64,000 nt of DNA from Nymphalis io (Eukaryota > Arthropoda > Insecta > Lepidoptera > Nymphalidae). The notes under the pieces were generated by a model. That model had not been told where the DNA came from and did not search any database. It saw nothing but the letters and a program-made list of their open reading frames with translations. Each line of letters opens with the position of its first letter. The stretch's first letter is position 1. The DNA lies in assembly GCF_905147045.1 (NCBI RefSeq), contig NC_065906.1, positions 7,750,001 to 7,814,000 of the forward strand, written 5' to 3'. The translations under genes were made by a program, and so were the position numbers. Of the stretch, positions 26,201-35,705 are shown one piece after another.

Positions 26201-27408
26201 ATTTTTTACCTTTACCATCGAACAAATTTTATAAAAGTACACAAAAACTCAGTGAGGCTTGCAGATATTTTAATAGCCCGGCATATTTTGTTTTTAATCA
26301 TTCATTTTATTTGTGGTCCTACATATATAAAGCCTATTCCAATCGAAGAAGGAGTAAAGAGTATTTACTTATTCCATCCGATTTGCTAATAGTTTTGTGT
26401 TATTATGAACTACAAACACTTCTCGATTAATACACCTTTATTTATTATTATAATAATACGACACTACTCCACTTAACTACTTATATCTACTATATTTTTA
26501 TTTCCAAAACTCCGAAAACAACTTCGCCGATAGTAAAAACTTCATTTTTTCGCGAAACCATAATGAATATCATAGAGTATTCAAAATCTCGACCAATATG
26601 GCATCAATTAAATGTGAAAGTTTTTTATTTGTACTCATTAAATACATACGTTTCGTTGTAATGTGGTTGGAATAAACTGGTGGTAGGGCTTTGTGCAAGC
26701 TCGTCTGGGTAGGTACCACCCACTCATCAGATATTCTACCGCAAACAGCAATACTTGATATTGTTGTGTTCCGGTTTGAAGGGTGAGTGAGCCAGTGTAA
26801 TTACAGGCACAAGGGACATAAAATCTTAGTTCCCAAGGTTGGTGGCGCATTGGATATGTAAGCGATGGTTGACATTTCTTACAATGCCAATGTCTAAGAG
26901 CGTTGGTGACCACTTACCATCAGGTGGCCCATATGCTCGTCCGCCTTCCTTTACTATAAAAAAAAAAAAAAAAAAATAGGCTGTATGTATTAATTATTAT
27001 TATTATTATTATGTATTAATACCACATGTCATGGTGATTGGTTGAATCGAATATAAGTTAATGTGCTACAGTGCCATCTAGCGACAAGTTACAAAAATGA
27101 TAGCATAAATTTCATAATAATCGGTCAATCGTTGTCGTTGTTGTTGGTACAACATCCGTTTTTATATTACTTAGATATAACGAAACATATGTTTCTACTT
27201 ATTTCAGGCTTGGAACGTGAACTGGGAAATAAAACACATGATGGTACAATTCGAGGAGGGCAACATTATCTTCTCAGTGCAATCAGCTGATTGCAAAGTC
27301 GTACATGAATTCATAGGAGGATACATATTCCTATCAATGCGTTCAAAGGATGCCAACCAGACACTCGACGAGGAACTATTCCACAAACTAACCGGTGGTT
27401 GGACGTAA
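19997..27408 (+). CDS. Fit1: Kindlin / fermitin, integrin-activating FERM-PH adaptor (first coding exon not found)
   Basis: Ten coding exons, all with GT-AG introns and matching phases: 19997-20230, 20550-20785, 20872-21095, 21284-21497, 21612-21811, 24310-24448, 24706-24804, 25380-25604, 25810-26046, 27208-27408. Joined they give 669 visible residues ending in TAA. Family hallmarks seen: KKDWSDHALWW, IRHPEELSL, LRFKFYSFFDLTPRAQ, NQLYQQARW, CTEEEMLLFAALQ, a PH domain at about visible residues 364-460, and KVVHEFIGGYIFLS near the end. Kindlins bind integrin beta tails and phosphoinositides at adhesions and work with talin. Known kindlins have about 680-720 residues with roughly 50 before KKDW, so one short N-terminal exon is missing; the first visible exon begins with the last two bases of a split Asp codon. 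No exon for that part was found in 1-19996, so it is upstream of the window or too short to recognise. The Drosophila paralogues Fit1 and Fit2 cannot be told apart here; the symbol is the family's. Confidence 0.95.
20550..20785 (+). CDS. Fit1: Kindlin exon B (F1 end and long F1 loop)
   Basis: Acceptor 'gttttatag', donor 'gtaaaa'. It encodes GIRHPEELSLCYPL, then a Lys-rich stretch and a Ser/Pro-rich low-complexity part with PATPPPPRSLSATP. In known kindlins the F1 subdomain carries a long disordered basic loop at this position that helps membrane binding. The proline run could bind an SH3 domain, which is inference only. Confidence 0.93.
20872..21095 (+). CDS. Fit1: Kindlin exon C (F1 loop to F2 linker)
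   Basis: Acceptor 'ttttatcag', donor 'gtaaga'. It starts NGTLRRYGGHIYSTQSDGSS, runs through an acidic and Ser-rich linker, and ends with the conserved LTPKSLIERARMNVG, equivalent to the helix before 'GWLDSS' in vertebrate kindlins. Only 86 bp separate it from exon B. Confidence 0.93.
21111..21235 (+). mobile_element. Helitron-like terminal fragment in a kindlin intron
   Basis: 'ctatactaatattataaagg' then 'cgaaagtaac', 'ctgtctgtttcactttcacg' and 'gaaccgattttgatgga', the recurring start of lepidopteran non-autonomous Helitrons. It takes up most of the 188-bp intron between exons C and D. Confidence 0.5.
21284..21497 (+). CDS. Fit1: Kindlin exon D (F2 first part)
   Basis: Acceptor 'tatttttccag', donor 'gtaaaa'. 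It encodes WLDSSLSIMEQYVREWDTLQ followed by LRFKFYSFFDLTPRAQ, NQLYQQARW and CTEEEMLLFAALQ. This is the most strongly conserved kindlin block. The 188-bp intron before it holds a Helitron-like fragment. Confidence 0.95.
21612..21811 (+). CDS. Fit1: Kindlin exon E (F2, start of PH domain)
   Basis: Acceptor 'atttttccag', donor 'gtgaga'. It encodes LQIELQTLAGGG, an Ala/Gly-rich insert, then DEIDAALSELQVQLEGG and DITHVPELAGYLKYRG, which opens the PH domain. The last codon is split 2+1 with exon F across the 2.5-kb intron. Confidence 0.93.
22090..22330 (-). mobile_element. Decayed family B retroposon
   Basis: Tail-first on +: T-run, 'tgggccgcgttttggtaag', 'cgaccttgggaactata', 'ccttgtgcctg', 'acggtagaatatgtga'. 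It is far more diverged than the other copies, so an old insertion. Confidence 0.6.
22376..22433 (+). mobile_element. SINE family A 3' scrap
   Basis: 'aataagctccaaccttc' and 'agcagtgggacattgacatg' are the family A tail only. Confidence 0.6.
23603..23887 (+). mobile_element. SINE family A lacking the B box
   Basis: Otherwise complete, but 'ccgatgaacccgggc' replaces the intact 'ccgatgatcgtgggttcaaacccgggc', losing 12 nt and with it GGTTCAA. The copy at 51047 shows the same deletion. Confidence 0.85.
24310..24448 (+). CDS. Fit1: Kindlin exon F (PH domain core)
   Basis: Acceptor 'atatcgaacag', donor 'gtactc'. It encodes RQRFTLRAYKRGWVSCRDG then LRIHASREAAARGDTPSYAV and ELRGAE, aligning with the early strands of the kindlin PH domain, including the basic segment expected to contact phosphoinositides. 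The exon is strikingly GC-rich against AT-rich introns, with many CpG dinucleotides. Confidence 0.93.
24706..24804 (+). CDS. Fit1: Kindlin exon G (PH domain)
   Basis: Acceptor 'ttattacag', donor 'gtaagt'. Thirty-three whole codons, from VTPDAHPASGRYGIKLEVP to EMWLKCEN, matching the later PH strands and the start of the C-terminal helix. Confidence 0.93.
25380..25604 (+). CDS. Fit1: Kindlin exon H (end of PH, F2 second part)
   Basis: Acceptor 'ttgatatag', donor 'gtaatc'. Seventy-five whole codons starting EDQYAEWVAACRLGSRGRSL, the PH C-terminal helix with its conserved Trp, and ending YLAPRFLKKLKSK. GC-rich, like exon F. Confidence 0.94.
25810..26046 (+). CDS. Fit1: Kindlin exon I (F2 end / F3 start)
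   Basis: Acceptor 'atttccccag', donor 'gttagt'. Seventy-nine whole codons, FTQRVLESHANVKDLPLLEA to GDHIKTWRFSTMK, matching the start of the PTB-like F3 lobe that binds integrin beta tails. Confidence 0.95.
26678..26979 (+). mobile_element. Poly(A)-tailed retroposon, family B, in kindlin's last intron
   Basis: Near full length and very like the copy at 19047, same strand as kindlin, ending in about 18 A. A short (tat/att)n stretch follows. Confidence 0.87.
27208..27408 (+). CDS. Fit1: Kindlin exon J (F3 C-terminal, stop)
   Basis: Acceptor 'cttatttcag'. It encodes AWNVNWEIKHMMVQFEEGN through KVVHEFIGGYIFLS to KLTGGWT and TAA at 27406-27408, the usual kindlin end. The first codon is Ala, where vertebrate kindlins have the Gln of a Gln-Trp pair needed for integrin binding; the Trp is kept. 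The bases around the stop resemble a donor (ACGTAAG), but the protein end fits the family. Confidence 0.95.
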   Translation, partial: AWNVNWEIKHMMVQFEEGNIIFSVQSADCKVVHEFIGGYIFLSMRSKDANQTLDEELFHKLTGGWT

Positions 27409-28733
27409 GATTTTATTAAATATGATAAATATTAATTTATTAACAGGTAACATTATCTGTAAAGTTTATATTTTTTCGGGAATTACAGCCTTGTATGCGT
27501 GCCTTGAATATCTTGACATCCATATTTGTAATAGTATTTTTGACAAGTTTACCACTATTTAAGTGTTTCAATGTAACAAAACGAAACTTCAGCACAATTT
27601 TATTATAGGTGATAAACAATCCTAACACATATATGAAGGTTGTCTCAAAAGAAGTATATGCATGAATAAAGGTATTTTTATATCGATTTAATAAATAAAA
27701 ATGTTTTATCTTTAGACTTTCAATAACTAGATATTAATAGTAGTGCTTCCATTTCAATATTATTACATTGCCAAATATATTTTGACGCAAATCTAATATA
27801 CAGCTTCGATTCTCTACATCACTTTAATTTCCTATATATTTTAATGTCAATTAAAATAATTTTAAGGATATTCATTCGATATGAGCTTTTATGTTTTAGA
27901 TGATAAAGTTTATTTTAGCTAAGCTGCCACATCTCATAGATTTAAAGATCAGTAAACAAGTGCCATCACACCGATATCAAACAAATTGAATGTTCACGAC
28001 TACAACATGGTGCTTTATAATAAATAAATAGAATTAAATAAATGAATAAATACAAGTGGCCTTAATGTTCATAAGAGTTTAATAATTGCTTTCGCTGATT
28101 AAGTTTTATTCATTGTAAATAACATTAAAATAGGTTAACTCCAGTATGACGTATTTATATGAGAATTATAAAATGATCGCTTGATAATGTATACCTATAA
28201 ATTGCAAAGATATATTATACTATCGTCAACTTGTCTCATTAAAATGGCATGAAATGCTTATAAAATAGAGATGCAACGTGAATATTAACAATTTTTCAAC
28301 ATATACAAATTATTGTACAAATTAAAATGTTTGTAAATGAATGTCAAAATAAATGTAAATGAATAACAAAAGTATTTATTTATTCTACTTCCACTGGAAC
28401 TTTATGATTGAATAGTGTTAAACATGCAATAGGAATATGAAAGGTTTATTAATTAAACAAGTATTACATTATTGTTACAAATTATTTTTATTTTCTTTCT
28501 TTGCACATAAACTAAATTGATCAAGCCTTTTCAAAGTATTTAACCATAAAGTAATACTTAATAAAATAAATTTAATATAAATTAACGTTCTCACTTATTA
28601 CCCTGAACTACCCACTACATCTAATATCTAATATATATATTTAAATTAAATATTGATGAATAGTAGTAAGCTATTAATTCCTTTCTTCCATTACGTAATA
28701 ATTAATTTACGAAGTGAAAATATACATGTTAAT
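27409..28733. other. Kindlin 3' flank, probably 3'UTR then intergenic
   Basis: Very AT-rich, with candidate poly(A) signals from 27665. No gene or repeat recognised. Confidence 0.5.
27665..27670 (+). terminator. Candidate poly(A) signal for kindlin
   Basis: AATAAA 257 bases after the kindlin stop. More AATAAA-like strings follow within 30 bases. Which one is used cannot be told from sequence. Confidence 0.35.
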
Positions 28734-28845
28734 CCACCACCAACCCGCACTGGAGCAGTGTGGTGGAAAAAAGCTCCAAACCTTCCTCAAAAAAAAAAAG
28801 GGAAAGGAGGCCTTTAGCCCAGCAGTGGGACATTCACAGGTTGTT
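28734..28845 (+). mobile_element. SINE family A 3' fragment
   Basis: From 'ccaccaacccgcactggagc' to 'cattcacaggttgtt', with an A run before 'gggaaagg'. The 5' two-thirds are missing. Confidence 0.8.
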
Positions 28846-29199
28846 AAGGATACATATTAAAAATACTTAAATTGTTTAATATTACTCGAACGAGCTACCG
28901 CAACTGTCACTTTTCTTTTCCTTCACGTGCAGAATAGGATATCTCTATTTTCTAACGTCGGTTTTCTCCAATGCCCCATCCCTCCAAGATCCGTTGCAAA
29001 AGTCCCTCTTCTTTTTTTTCATCCAGCGTCCTGTCATTCCCCTTTTTTTAACTTTCAGAATGGTCATTGACATTCTTAGTTGACAGTTATAATAATAGAT
29101 AGAATTTGATAAATATTGAATATTAAGTGTTGTGTGTTTAGTGCTTGGTTAGGAGGGATTTTAATTTATTTTTTTTAATTTTAAAAAATTAAAAAAAAA

Positions 29200-30745
29200 A
29201 AAATCCCCGCTTAGACAAACTAACGGCAACTGGTACGAAAACCCCAAGACAAAGCTGAGTTATTTGCTAACTTTCTCAAAGATGTATTTAAACCTAACAA
29301 ACCTGACATTGCGCACTCAGAAGAAGAAATTCATAAAATCTTGAACAGTGACCAACAGATGTCTCTACCGTTGACTCCAGTTACACCGGCAGAAGTCAGA
29401 AAAACTATCAAAAATTTAAAACAACGAAAGGCACCAGGATTTGATTTGATAACAGCAGAAGTTCTTCAACAATTACCAAAAAAAGGCATCGTCCTGCTGA
29501 CAATCCTCTTCTAATATTGAGATTACGATATTTCCCAAAGCTATGGAAATTGTCCATCATAAATATGGTGATCTAAACCGAGAAAGCCTCCTACAGAAGT
29601 CACATCATATAGGCCAATAAGTCTTCTCCCCATACTTTCAAAAGTTTTCGAGAAAGTGGTTTTAAGACGTCTTCTTCCAGTATTGAAGGAGCAAAAAGTG
29701 ATACCAGACCACCAATTTGGTTTTCGTGCACACCATGGAACGACAGAACAAATACACCGAGTAGCACATACAATACGGCAAGCGATGGAGAGAAAAGAAT
29801 ACTGCTCAGCTGTGTTTCTTGACATACAACAGGCCTTTGATCGCGTGTGGCACAAGGGCCTCCTCTGTAAGCTAAAGTTACACCTGCCAAATAGTGCGTA
29901 TACACTTTTAAAGTCTTACCTACAAAACAGAATGTTCCAGGTTAAATGCAAGGATTCTTTCTTATCTATCCACCAAATAGAATCAGGAGTGCCCCAGGGA
30001 TCCGTCTTGGGTCCCATTCTATATATGATCTATACCGCCGATCTACCTACCTCTGAAGAATTGATGACCGCAACCTATGCAGATGACACTGCAGTTCTCT
30101 TCTGTAATAAAGACCCGAACATAGCCTCTACAAAACTGCAAGAACACCTAGACAAAATAGAAGCATGGCTAATGAAGTGGAGAATCCGAGCCAGCCCAGC
30201 AAAATCAGTTCACATAACGTTCAGTTTAAAAAGAGACTGTTCACCTGTGAGACTCGATGGAAACATTTTGCCAAAACATACGACTGTTAAATACCTAGGT
30301 ATGCATGACAGAAAACTTACATGGCGAGATCACATAAAGCAAAAAAGGAATAAACAAACAAAAACTTCAAAAATATGTACTGGCTACTAGGCAGGAAATC
30401 AACACTGAGTCTCGAAAATAAACTTATTACATATATATAAATGTATTATAAAACCAGTCTGGACGTACGGCATAAAACTTTGGGGATCGGCAAGTCACTC
30501 AAATATAGAAATCCTTCAAAGTGCTACAGATCTTAAGCAATGCACCATGGTTCATACTGGACAAGGAAATACATAAGTATCTGCAAATACGTACAATTAA
30601 AAAAAAAATAGAAAAGTCTTCTTTGGCCTATAAGCAAAGACTTGAAGAACACATCAATCAACTGGCTATGAACCTGTTAAATACAAACGACTGCACATTT
30701 CGATTAAAGATAAAGCGACTGGCTTCGATCTGATCACTCTTAGAA
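29200..30745 (+). mobile_element. Degenerate Jockey-clade non-LTR retrotransposon (reverse transcriptase)
   Basis: From about 29202 one frame reads PLRQTNGNWYENPKTKAELF then VTPAEVRKTIKNLK and RKAPGFDLITAEVL, the Jockey-type segment before the reverse transcriptase; it breaks near 29515. After a frameshift it resumes TSYRPISLLPILSKVFEKV, and the frame 29656-30390 carries motif A (FLDIQQAFDRVWH), GVPQGSVLGP and the catalytic YADDTAVLF. A further shift near 30345 leads into WLLGRKSTLSLENKLITYI and a stop-containing remainder to about 30740. No ORF1, endonuclease or full 5' end is seen. The RT core is intact, but the frameshifts make the copy dead. Confidence 0.88.
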
Positions 30746-32040
30746 GTGAATAAAGTAAGAGATGACACATCATTGGATGTGCACTCTCAAAATTGAGAAA
30801 AGCTTACTCAACAAATCTGATTACAACCTAAGGGGTTGATTGCAGATTTAAAAAAAAAACTGCGAAATTTGTATGGTACGAAATGTAATGTAAGCTAAAT
30901 GTCTTAGAATTTCTTCCAATGGGAAATAAGAGAAGGTGAAATAATATATGAATAATTGAAAGGTGAAATAATTATTCAAATCAGGAACGTTTTTTTCCCA
31001 GCATTGTAGTATTTAGTGTTGTTGTATGTATACATGAGGAATAATCAAATATAGCTTGCAAAAATTAAAAAAAATAAATTTGTATTTGTTCTGCGTTAGG
31101 TGAGGGCCTTTCCACCAGCACCCACATATCTGATTGTTGTTTTCGTACTTTTAATTATTCAAACAATCAACTAGTTAAATTTCATCATTTCATACTATAA
31201 CTTTATTTTACATGTTTTTTTAACAAGTCCATGCGAACAAATAACCCCTTCCACGATGCAGCTGACGATTTTTTTTCAGCTCAGTATGATGAAAACTATT
31301 TATAGAAAAAGTTTCAGCCGCGTATTATTGTTTTTTTTTCCACTTCCGCAACCTTCCCATCCCACACCCACCGCGGGCGCGTCAGCTGACGCTTGGTTCG
31401 CTTATTAGTCATTCAATCAAGAGAGATTGAAAAGATGGCAATCGATCGACGTAAAAACACTACCTAAAATGCAATGCTACCTCCCGGATAATAATGCTTA
31501 TTTTAATATGTCAAAAAAATTATTACAAAAAAATCATTAAAACAACTATGATTATATTTATTGTTTCATTTATTCCATATTTTTACAACAATGATTGTAC
31601 TTAATCATAATACAAACATCTACTCCATAACATTTAATGTTTCAAAATTGAAGAAATATTTCATATATGATAATAGTGTTGTTAGATTAAAAGCATGAAA
31701 AATTTAATACAATTTCTGTCACACTTTAAATACTCACATCTTTCTTTTATATCACTAAAAGTAGCCCATACACGTGACATTTTCAAACACACGATATCGA
31801 AAAGGCAGTTGAGCAACAACGACCACGGATAAACAATATACAACTTGGCTCAAATACAATTGCCTAATTATTTTAGCTACATTCAAATTTAATACTTTAC
31901 GATTGTAATTTAAGTTTAGTTTTTATATGATATTGGTATAAAATAATAATAATAATCATTTATTTCAATAAATTGAATATCATATATAACTTATTATAAA
32001 TGTTAATTTAAAACTATAGAATATAGAATTAAAATTACTG
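30746..32040. other. AT-rich stretch, nothing recognised
   Basis: No gene or repeat family recognised. A GC-richer scrap at about 31340-31400 has no clear identity. Confidence 0.45.
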
Positions 32041-32253
32041 CTAGGAACATGTAACCCACAACAGTGCGCTACATATGGACAGTCTGTTCGCTATCATTCT
32101 CAGGATGATGTCGGGCTTGACCGCATTCTCTGTGTGATACAGCGTTGCATATGCCATCAGTAACCAAAATGCGTATTGAATACAAAGGGCATTATGTCCT
32201 TTGCGAATATAATCTCCACAGGCTGCAGTTATTACAAAAAGCTTTACACAATG
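32041..32253 (-). other. Unidentified 70-codon open frame, higher GC than surroundings
   Basis: The - strand reads, stop to stop, HCVKLFVITAACGDYIRKGH then NALCIQYAFWLLMAYATLYH and ENAVKPDIILRMIANRLSIC to VTCS. It is hydrophobic, has no low-complexity bias, and lies 350 bp past the end of the Kelch gene on the same strand. No family was recognised. It could be a decayed exon or a repeat scrap. Confidence 0.3.
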
Positions 32254-32583
32254 TCAGTTTTCTTCTTATTTTGAACAATGACCAATCCTGCGGATTCGCT
32301 CTGACAGAAAGAGCCCTGCGCTCTCGTTAACTGTCAACATTATTCATGTGACTAAAGCCCCAGATTTTTAAAAATGATTCATCCTGGATGGAATTTCAAA
32401 ATAGATGATATTTCCAGTTTCGACATAAAAAATTGACTTTTCATTGTGTTATATATGATTTAATTTTGTACACTTAATTTGCACAAATTCTCAAGAACTT
32501 ACAAATTTATACATTGAATAATAATCTTTAAAAATTTATCAAGGGTTTATTTTAATATGACTATCAAGAATGATTAAAAACCA

Positions 32584-32589
32584 TTTATT
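32584..32589 (-). terminator. Candidate poly(A) signal for the BTB-Kelch gene
   Basis: AATAAA on the - strand 17 bases past the stop. A 3'UTR this short would be unusual, so a more distal signal may be used. Confidence 0.3.
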
Positions 32590-32605
32590 CCTGTAATTAT
32601 TATAT

Positions 32606-32847
32606 TCATACAGGATTAGGATATCTTGCTAAGTAACGCTTATGATATTTTGAATGCTCCTTATAAGATGGTGGGACTGACATAACTAATGAACAAGATC
32701 CCGCTACATCATTAACCCTCATACAATTGTCGGACTGTGTAAATAGGACCTTAGGTTTTTCGATTGTACGCTTGCCTTTATATTCTTCTACTGTTAAAAC
32801 GTCACATTGACCACAAATGGTCCATGTAAATATATAAAGCATCTCAC
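32606..32847 (-). CDS. BTB-Kelch exon 4 (last blade and tail)
   Basis: Acceptor 'ttttattttag'. It encodes GEMLYIFTWTICGQCDVLTV through VNDVAGSCSLVMSVPPSYKE to the C-terminal RYLARYPNPV and a stop. Frame and phase fit exon 3. Confidence 0.85.
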
Positions 32848-35120
32848 CTAAAATAAAAGAAGTAATTTTTATGTGTGTTAATCAGAATTAGTAAATAATA
32901 TTTGAAAATACTTTATTAATCTAACTTAAATTCTTACCTAAATTGCATATGGTTGCTGGAAGACTGGAGAAATAGGTAATCAGTTGTAAGTTCTTCTCCA
33001 CACCCGGCATGAACCTGTATAAGTTACTGAAATAACCTTGTATACAATAAATGTATTCTTTACATGGTCTGATACAACTCATCCTCATTTCTGTGTCCAC
33101 AACTTTCTTCCAATAGTTTGAGGCGCCTGTATCTTCGTGACAAAATATACTTTTCTGTCCGGCAGCATATACCTTGTTGTTATATGAGCATAGTGCAGGA
33201 TTTTGTAAAGAATCAGGCATTGGTGCAATTTTTCTATGTACTCTTCGTTTTAAATCATATATCATTGCTGCGTCTAACACTACCCTGAAATTAAAAATAA
33301 AATGATGTAACATATGACTTGAAAATTGCATTGATATTGCCAAATAAAATTTTACATAGTTAAACTTTTTTGAAATACAAAAAGAGGGCACGAATTATAT
33401 TATATTACACATAATAATATTGCAGATATAGATCATGCAAAACTGTAGTCAGCTTAATTTTTACAAAACTTGTTCTTAATGTCATTTATCCATGTTTCTC
33501 AATAAAATGAAAGTACTAGAAATACCAGATATTTATGGTATACGAGGAAGATGCTAAAAAACTAACAATGTAGTGAATACGCCAAAATATGTTGGTATAC
33601 TTGCTTACTATAAATACTTACCATCATGATATTGAACAGATAATTAAGAAGTTAGGACATAATTTTACTGAACATTTTCAAAATCAGAAAAATGGTATCC
33701 TTTTAAAAAAAAATTTAGAATAAATATGTGCTCAAATTGCAATTATTTATATGCAATCTTCTGCTATAATCAAATAGTAGATATTTAACAACTGCTATAA
33801 GAGTTAAGGTTTAGCTTTGCTATCCCATTTCAAGTTTTGATAGGTGTATACAATTCATACTAGAAAAAATATATAGAGATTATTTTATTATTCACTAACC
33901 TAAACCCACCCACACCTCCGACAATATAAAGAGAGTCTCCAATTACAGCTAGGCCTGCATGTCTCCTCTGCGGTAAGGTTACACCATGCCTGGTCCATAC
34001 TTTCTTGAGTGTGTCATACACCCTAACATCTCTATTAAACAAACCTGTGCCTCTACCATGCTCACCACATACTATTACCAGTTTCGTTAAGCCCCAAGCC
34101 ACAACACTCCAGCCCCATAAATTTTTGTCAGCAACTTCCAACCATTTTTCAAAACCTCTACCTTGACAATAAGTATACATGGAATGTGGTAGTAATTCTG
34201 GTTTTCCATCTTTAAGAAGCCATAAAGGTATAACTGGGGTGTACTGCAAACATCGTTCCTTACTATCTTTTATTATATTTAAAGTTTCAATCCAAACTCG
34301 TTGTGTAAACTTTTCACATAGTTCACTTTTCTTTTTGTTTAATATTGTTTCCGATAAATCAAGCTTATTAATAGACAAATCATATAGTAAATTGACAACT
34401 TTAGCCGCTAAACTGTTTTCAAATTCTTTCATACACTTTTTTATTTCCTCCAAGTCATCAGTTGTAACTTTTTTCATGTCTAAACAACCAAGAATAATGA
34501 GTAGTGCATCAGCTCCAGTTTCGGAGTGGAATATCCAGTCAAGGCCAAAATTAAAAACTTCTAATTCACTTTGTGTGTCTAAATAAGGATGGGATAAGTA
34601 CCAAGTGAGTTTGTGTATTGTCGGAATATATTCTGGCTTCATGGATTTAAAAGCAAATAGTCCATAAGCCATAGAATGACTCTCCAGTTTTGGTAAACAG
34701 GACATTTCAGCAATGGCCATTGTCTCCATCCAATTTGATTTACATGTTCCAATGTCCAAAGTGTATTCAATCTGCCTAATTAACTTTGTTATTTGTAAGA
34801 AAGTTGCTGCAACTAAGATTTCTCTAATTGTCGATAAAGGATATTTATTAAGATCTATCAAACCAATTTGCATGTACTGAAGAATAATATTAATTGTGTT
34901 GGGATCTAACATCTGGAATAAAAATTATATACCATTACTTACTGTATTCTTATCGTTATATTTACAATTAAAAATTACATACATCGATACATATTTGTTT
35001 TTGTTTATTTTCTACATAATTTCCACTAAACATTGCACGAAAATAATCGCTATATTCACACAAAACGGATTTTTTTACTTGGAATACTTGATCACGAATT
35101 TGTAAAGTAATTTCTTCCAT
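32606..35120 (-). CDS. BTB-BACK-Kelch protein, probable Cullin-3 adaptor
   Basis: Four - strand exons, 35120-34983, 34912-33900, 33284-32938 and 32847-32606, join in phase to 579 residues plus stop. The ATG at 35120-35118 is preceded in frame by TAA eight codons upstream and has G at +4. Residues 2-46 carry the front of a BTB fold (VLCEYSDYFRAMFSGNYVE); BTB continues to about residue 95 (FLQITKLIRQIEY), BACK spans about 100-210, and Kelch blades follow from about 300, with RRHAGLAVIGDSLYIVGG the clearest and YDLKRRVHRKIAPMP the next. Proteins of this layout usually dimerise through BTB and bring substrates bound by the Kelch propeller to a Cullin-3 ubiquitin ligase. Length is typical. The N-terminus recalls KLHL42, but orthology cannot be assigned here. 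Confidence 0.9.
32938..33284 (-). CDS. BTB-Kelch exon 3 (Kelch blades)
   Basis: Acceptor 'tttaatttcag', donor 'gtaaga'. It reads VVLDAAMIYDLKRRVHRKI, then NPALCSYNNKVYAAGQK and MRMSCIRPCKEYIYCIQGYF. These are degenerate Kelch blades, some lacking the Gly-Gly pair. Confidence 0.88.
33900..34912 (-). CDS. BTB-Kelch exon 2 (BTB end, BACK, first Kelch blades)
   Basis: Large exon with acceptor 'ttattccag' and donor 'gttagt'. It contains the rest of BTB, a helical BACK region (WYLSHPYLDTQSELEVFNFG, LDWIFHSETGADALL) and the Kelch start with GDSLYIVGGVGGF. It ends two bases into an Arg codon. Confidence 0.92.
34983..35120 (-). CDS. BTB-Kelch exon 1 (start, BTB)
   Basis: Encodes MEEITLQIRDQVFQVKKSVL and then CEYSDYFRAMFSGNYVE to CID, 46 whole codons. 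Donor 'gtatgt' on the - strand. The intron to exon 2 is only 70 bp. Confidence 0.88.
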
Positions 35121-35559
35121 ATTTATATAATTCTCCGTACAATGTTAGGCGATAGCTAAAAGATCTTTCGAATTTTTTCACTTTAATTATTTTTCTTTTT
35201 GAGACAAAGTAATCATGTTAAAACGGTTACAAGTAATGTCAAATTGTCAAAACCAGATGATCGAACAATTACCATCGCCCATCAACCCTAGATCAATATT
35301 CTATCAACCATTTGTCATTGAATATTTTAATTAGTTTAATCGTCCTGAAATAAATAGTCAGTTGAAATATATTTGATTGAATAAATCAAAGTAAATATTT
35401 AGTTTTTGTACAATAATATCAGATGTTTTATAATCGATTATTTTGTTTTTCGATAATTTATAGCTATACGTATACCACCGCCATCTGTCCTGCATAACTA
35501 TTAACTAGATCAACAGTTAAAAATAATAACCATAAAGATGAAAACGATTTACTCGGTAG

Positions 35560-35705
35560 CCGCGGCCAAAGAGTATTTTTTTTCTAGATTCAGGAAGGCA
35601 AATGACTCCACTCCACCTGCTGGTAAGTGGTAACTGGTAATAGAGTCCAAATGCAATGACGGCCACTACAGTCGCAACGAACGATGCACTAGAGCAATTT
35701 AAAAA
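35560..35705 (-). repeat. Retroposon 3' fragment related to family B
   Basis: Tail-first on +: T-run, 'ctagattcaggaaggcaaat', 'ccacctgctggtaagtgg'. It shares the 'gaaggc...cacctg.tggtaagtgg' 3' end with family B but has a different body. Confidence 0.45.

Noticed and set aside
27400..27412. Kindlin continuing through a donor at ACGTAAG
   Set aside because: TAA at this point coincides with the conserved kindlin C-terminus; no downstream exon recognised.
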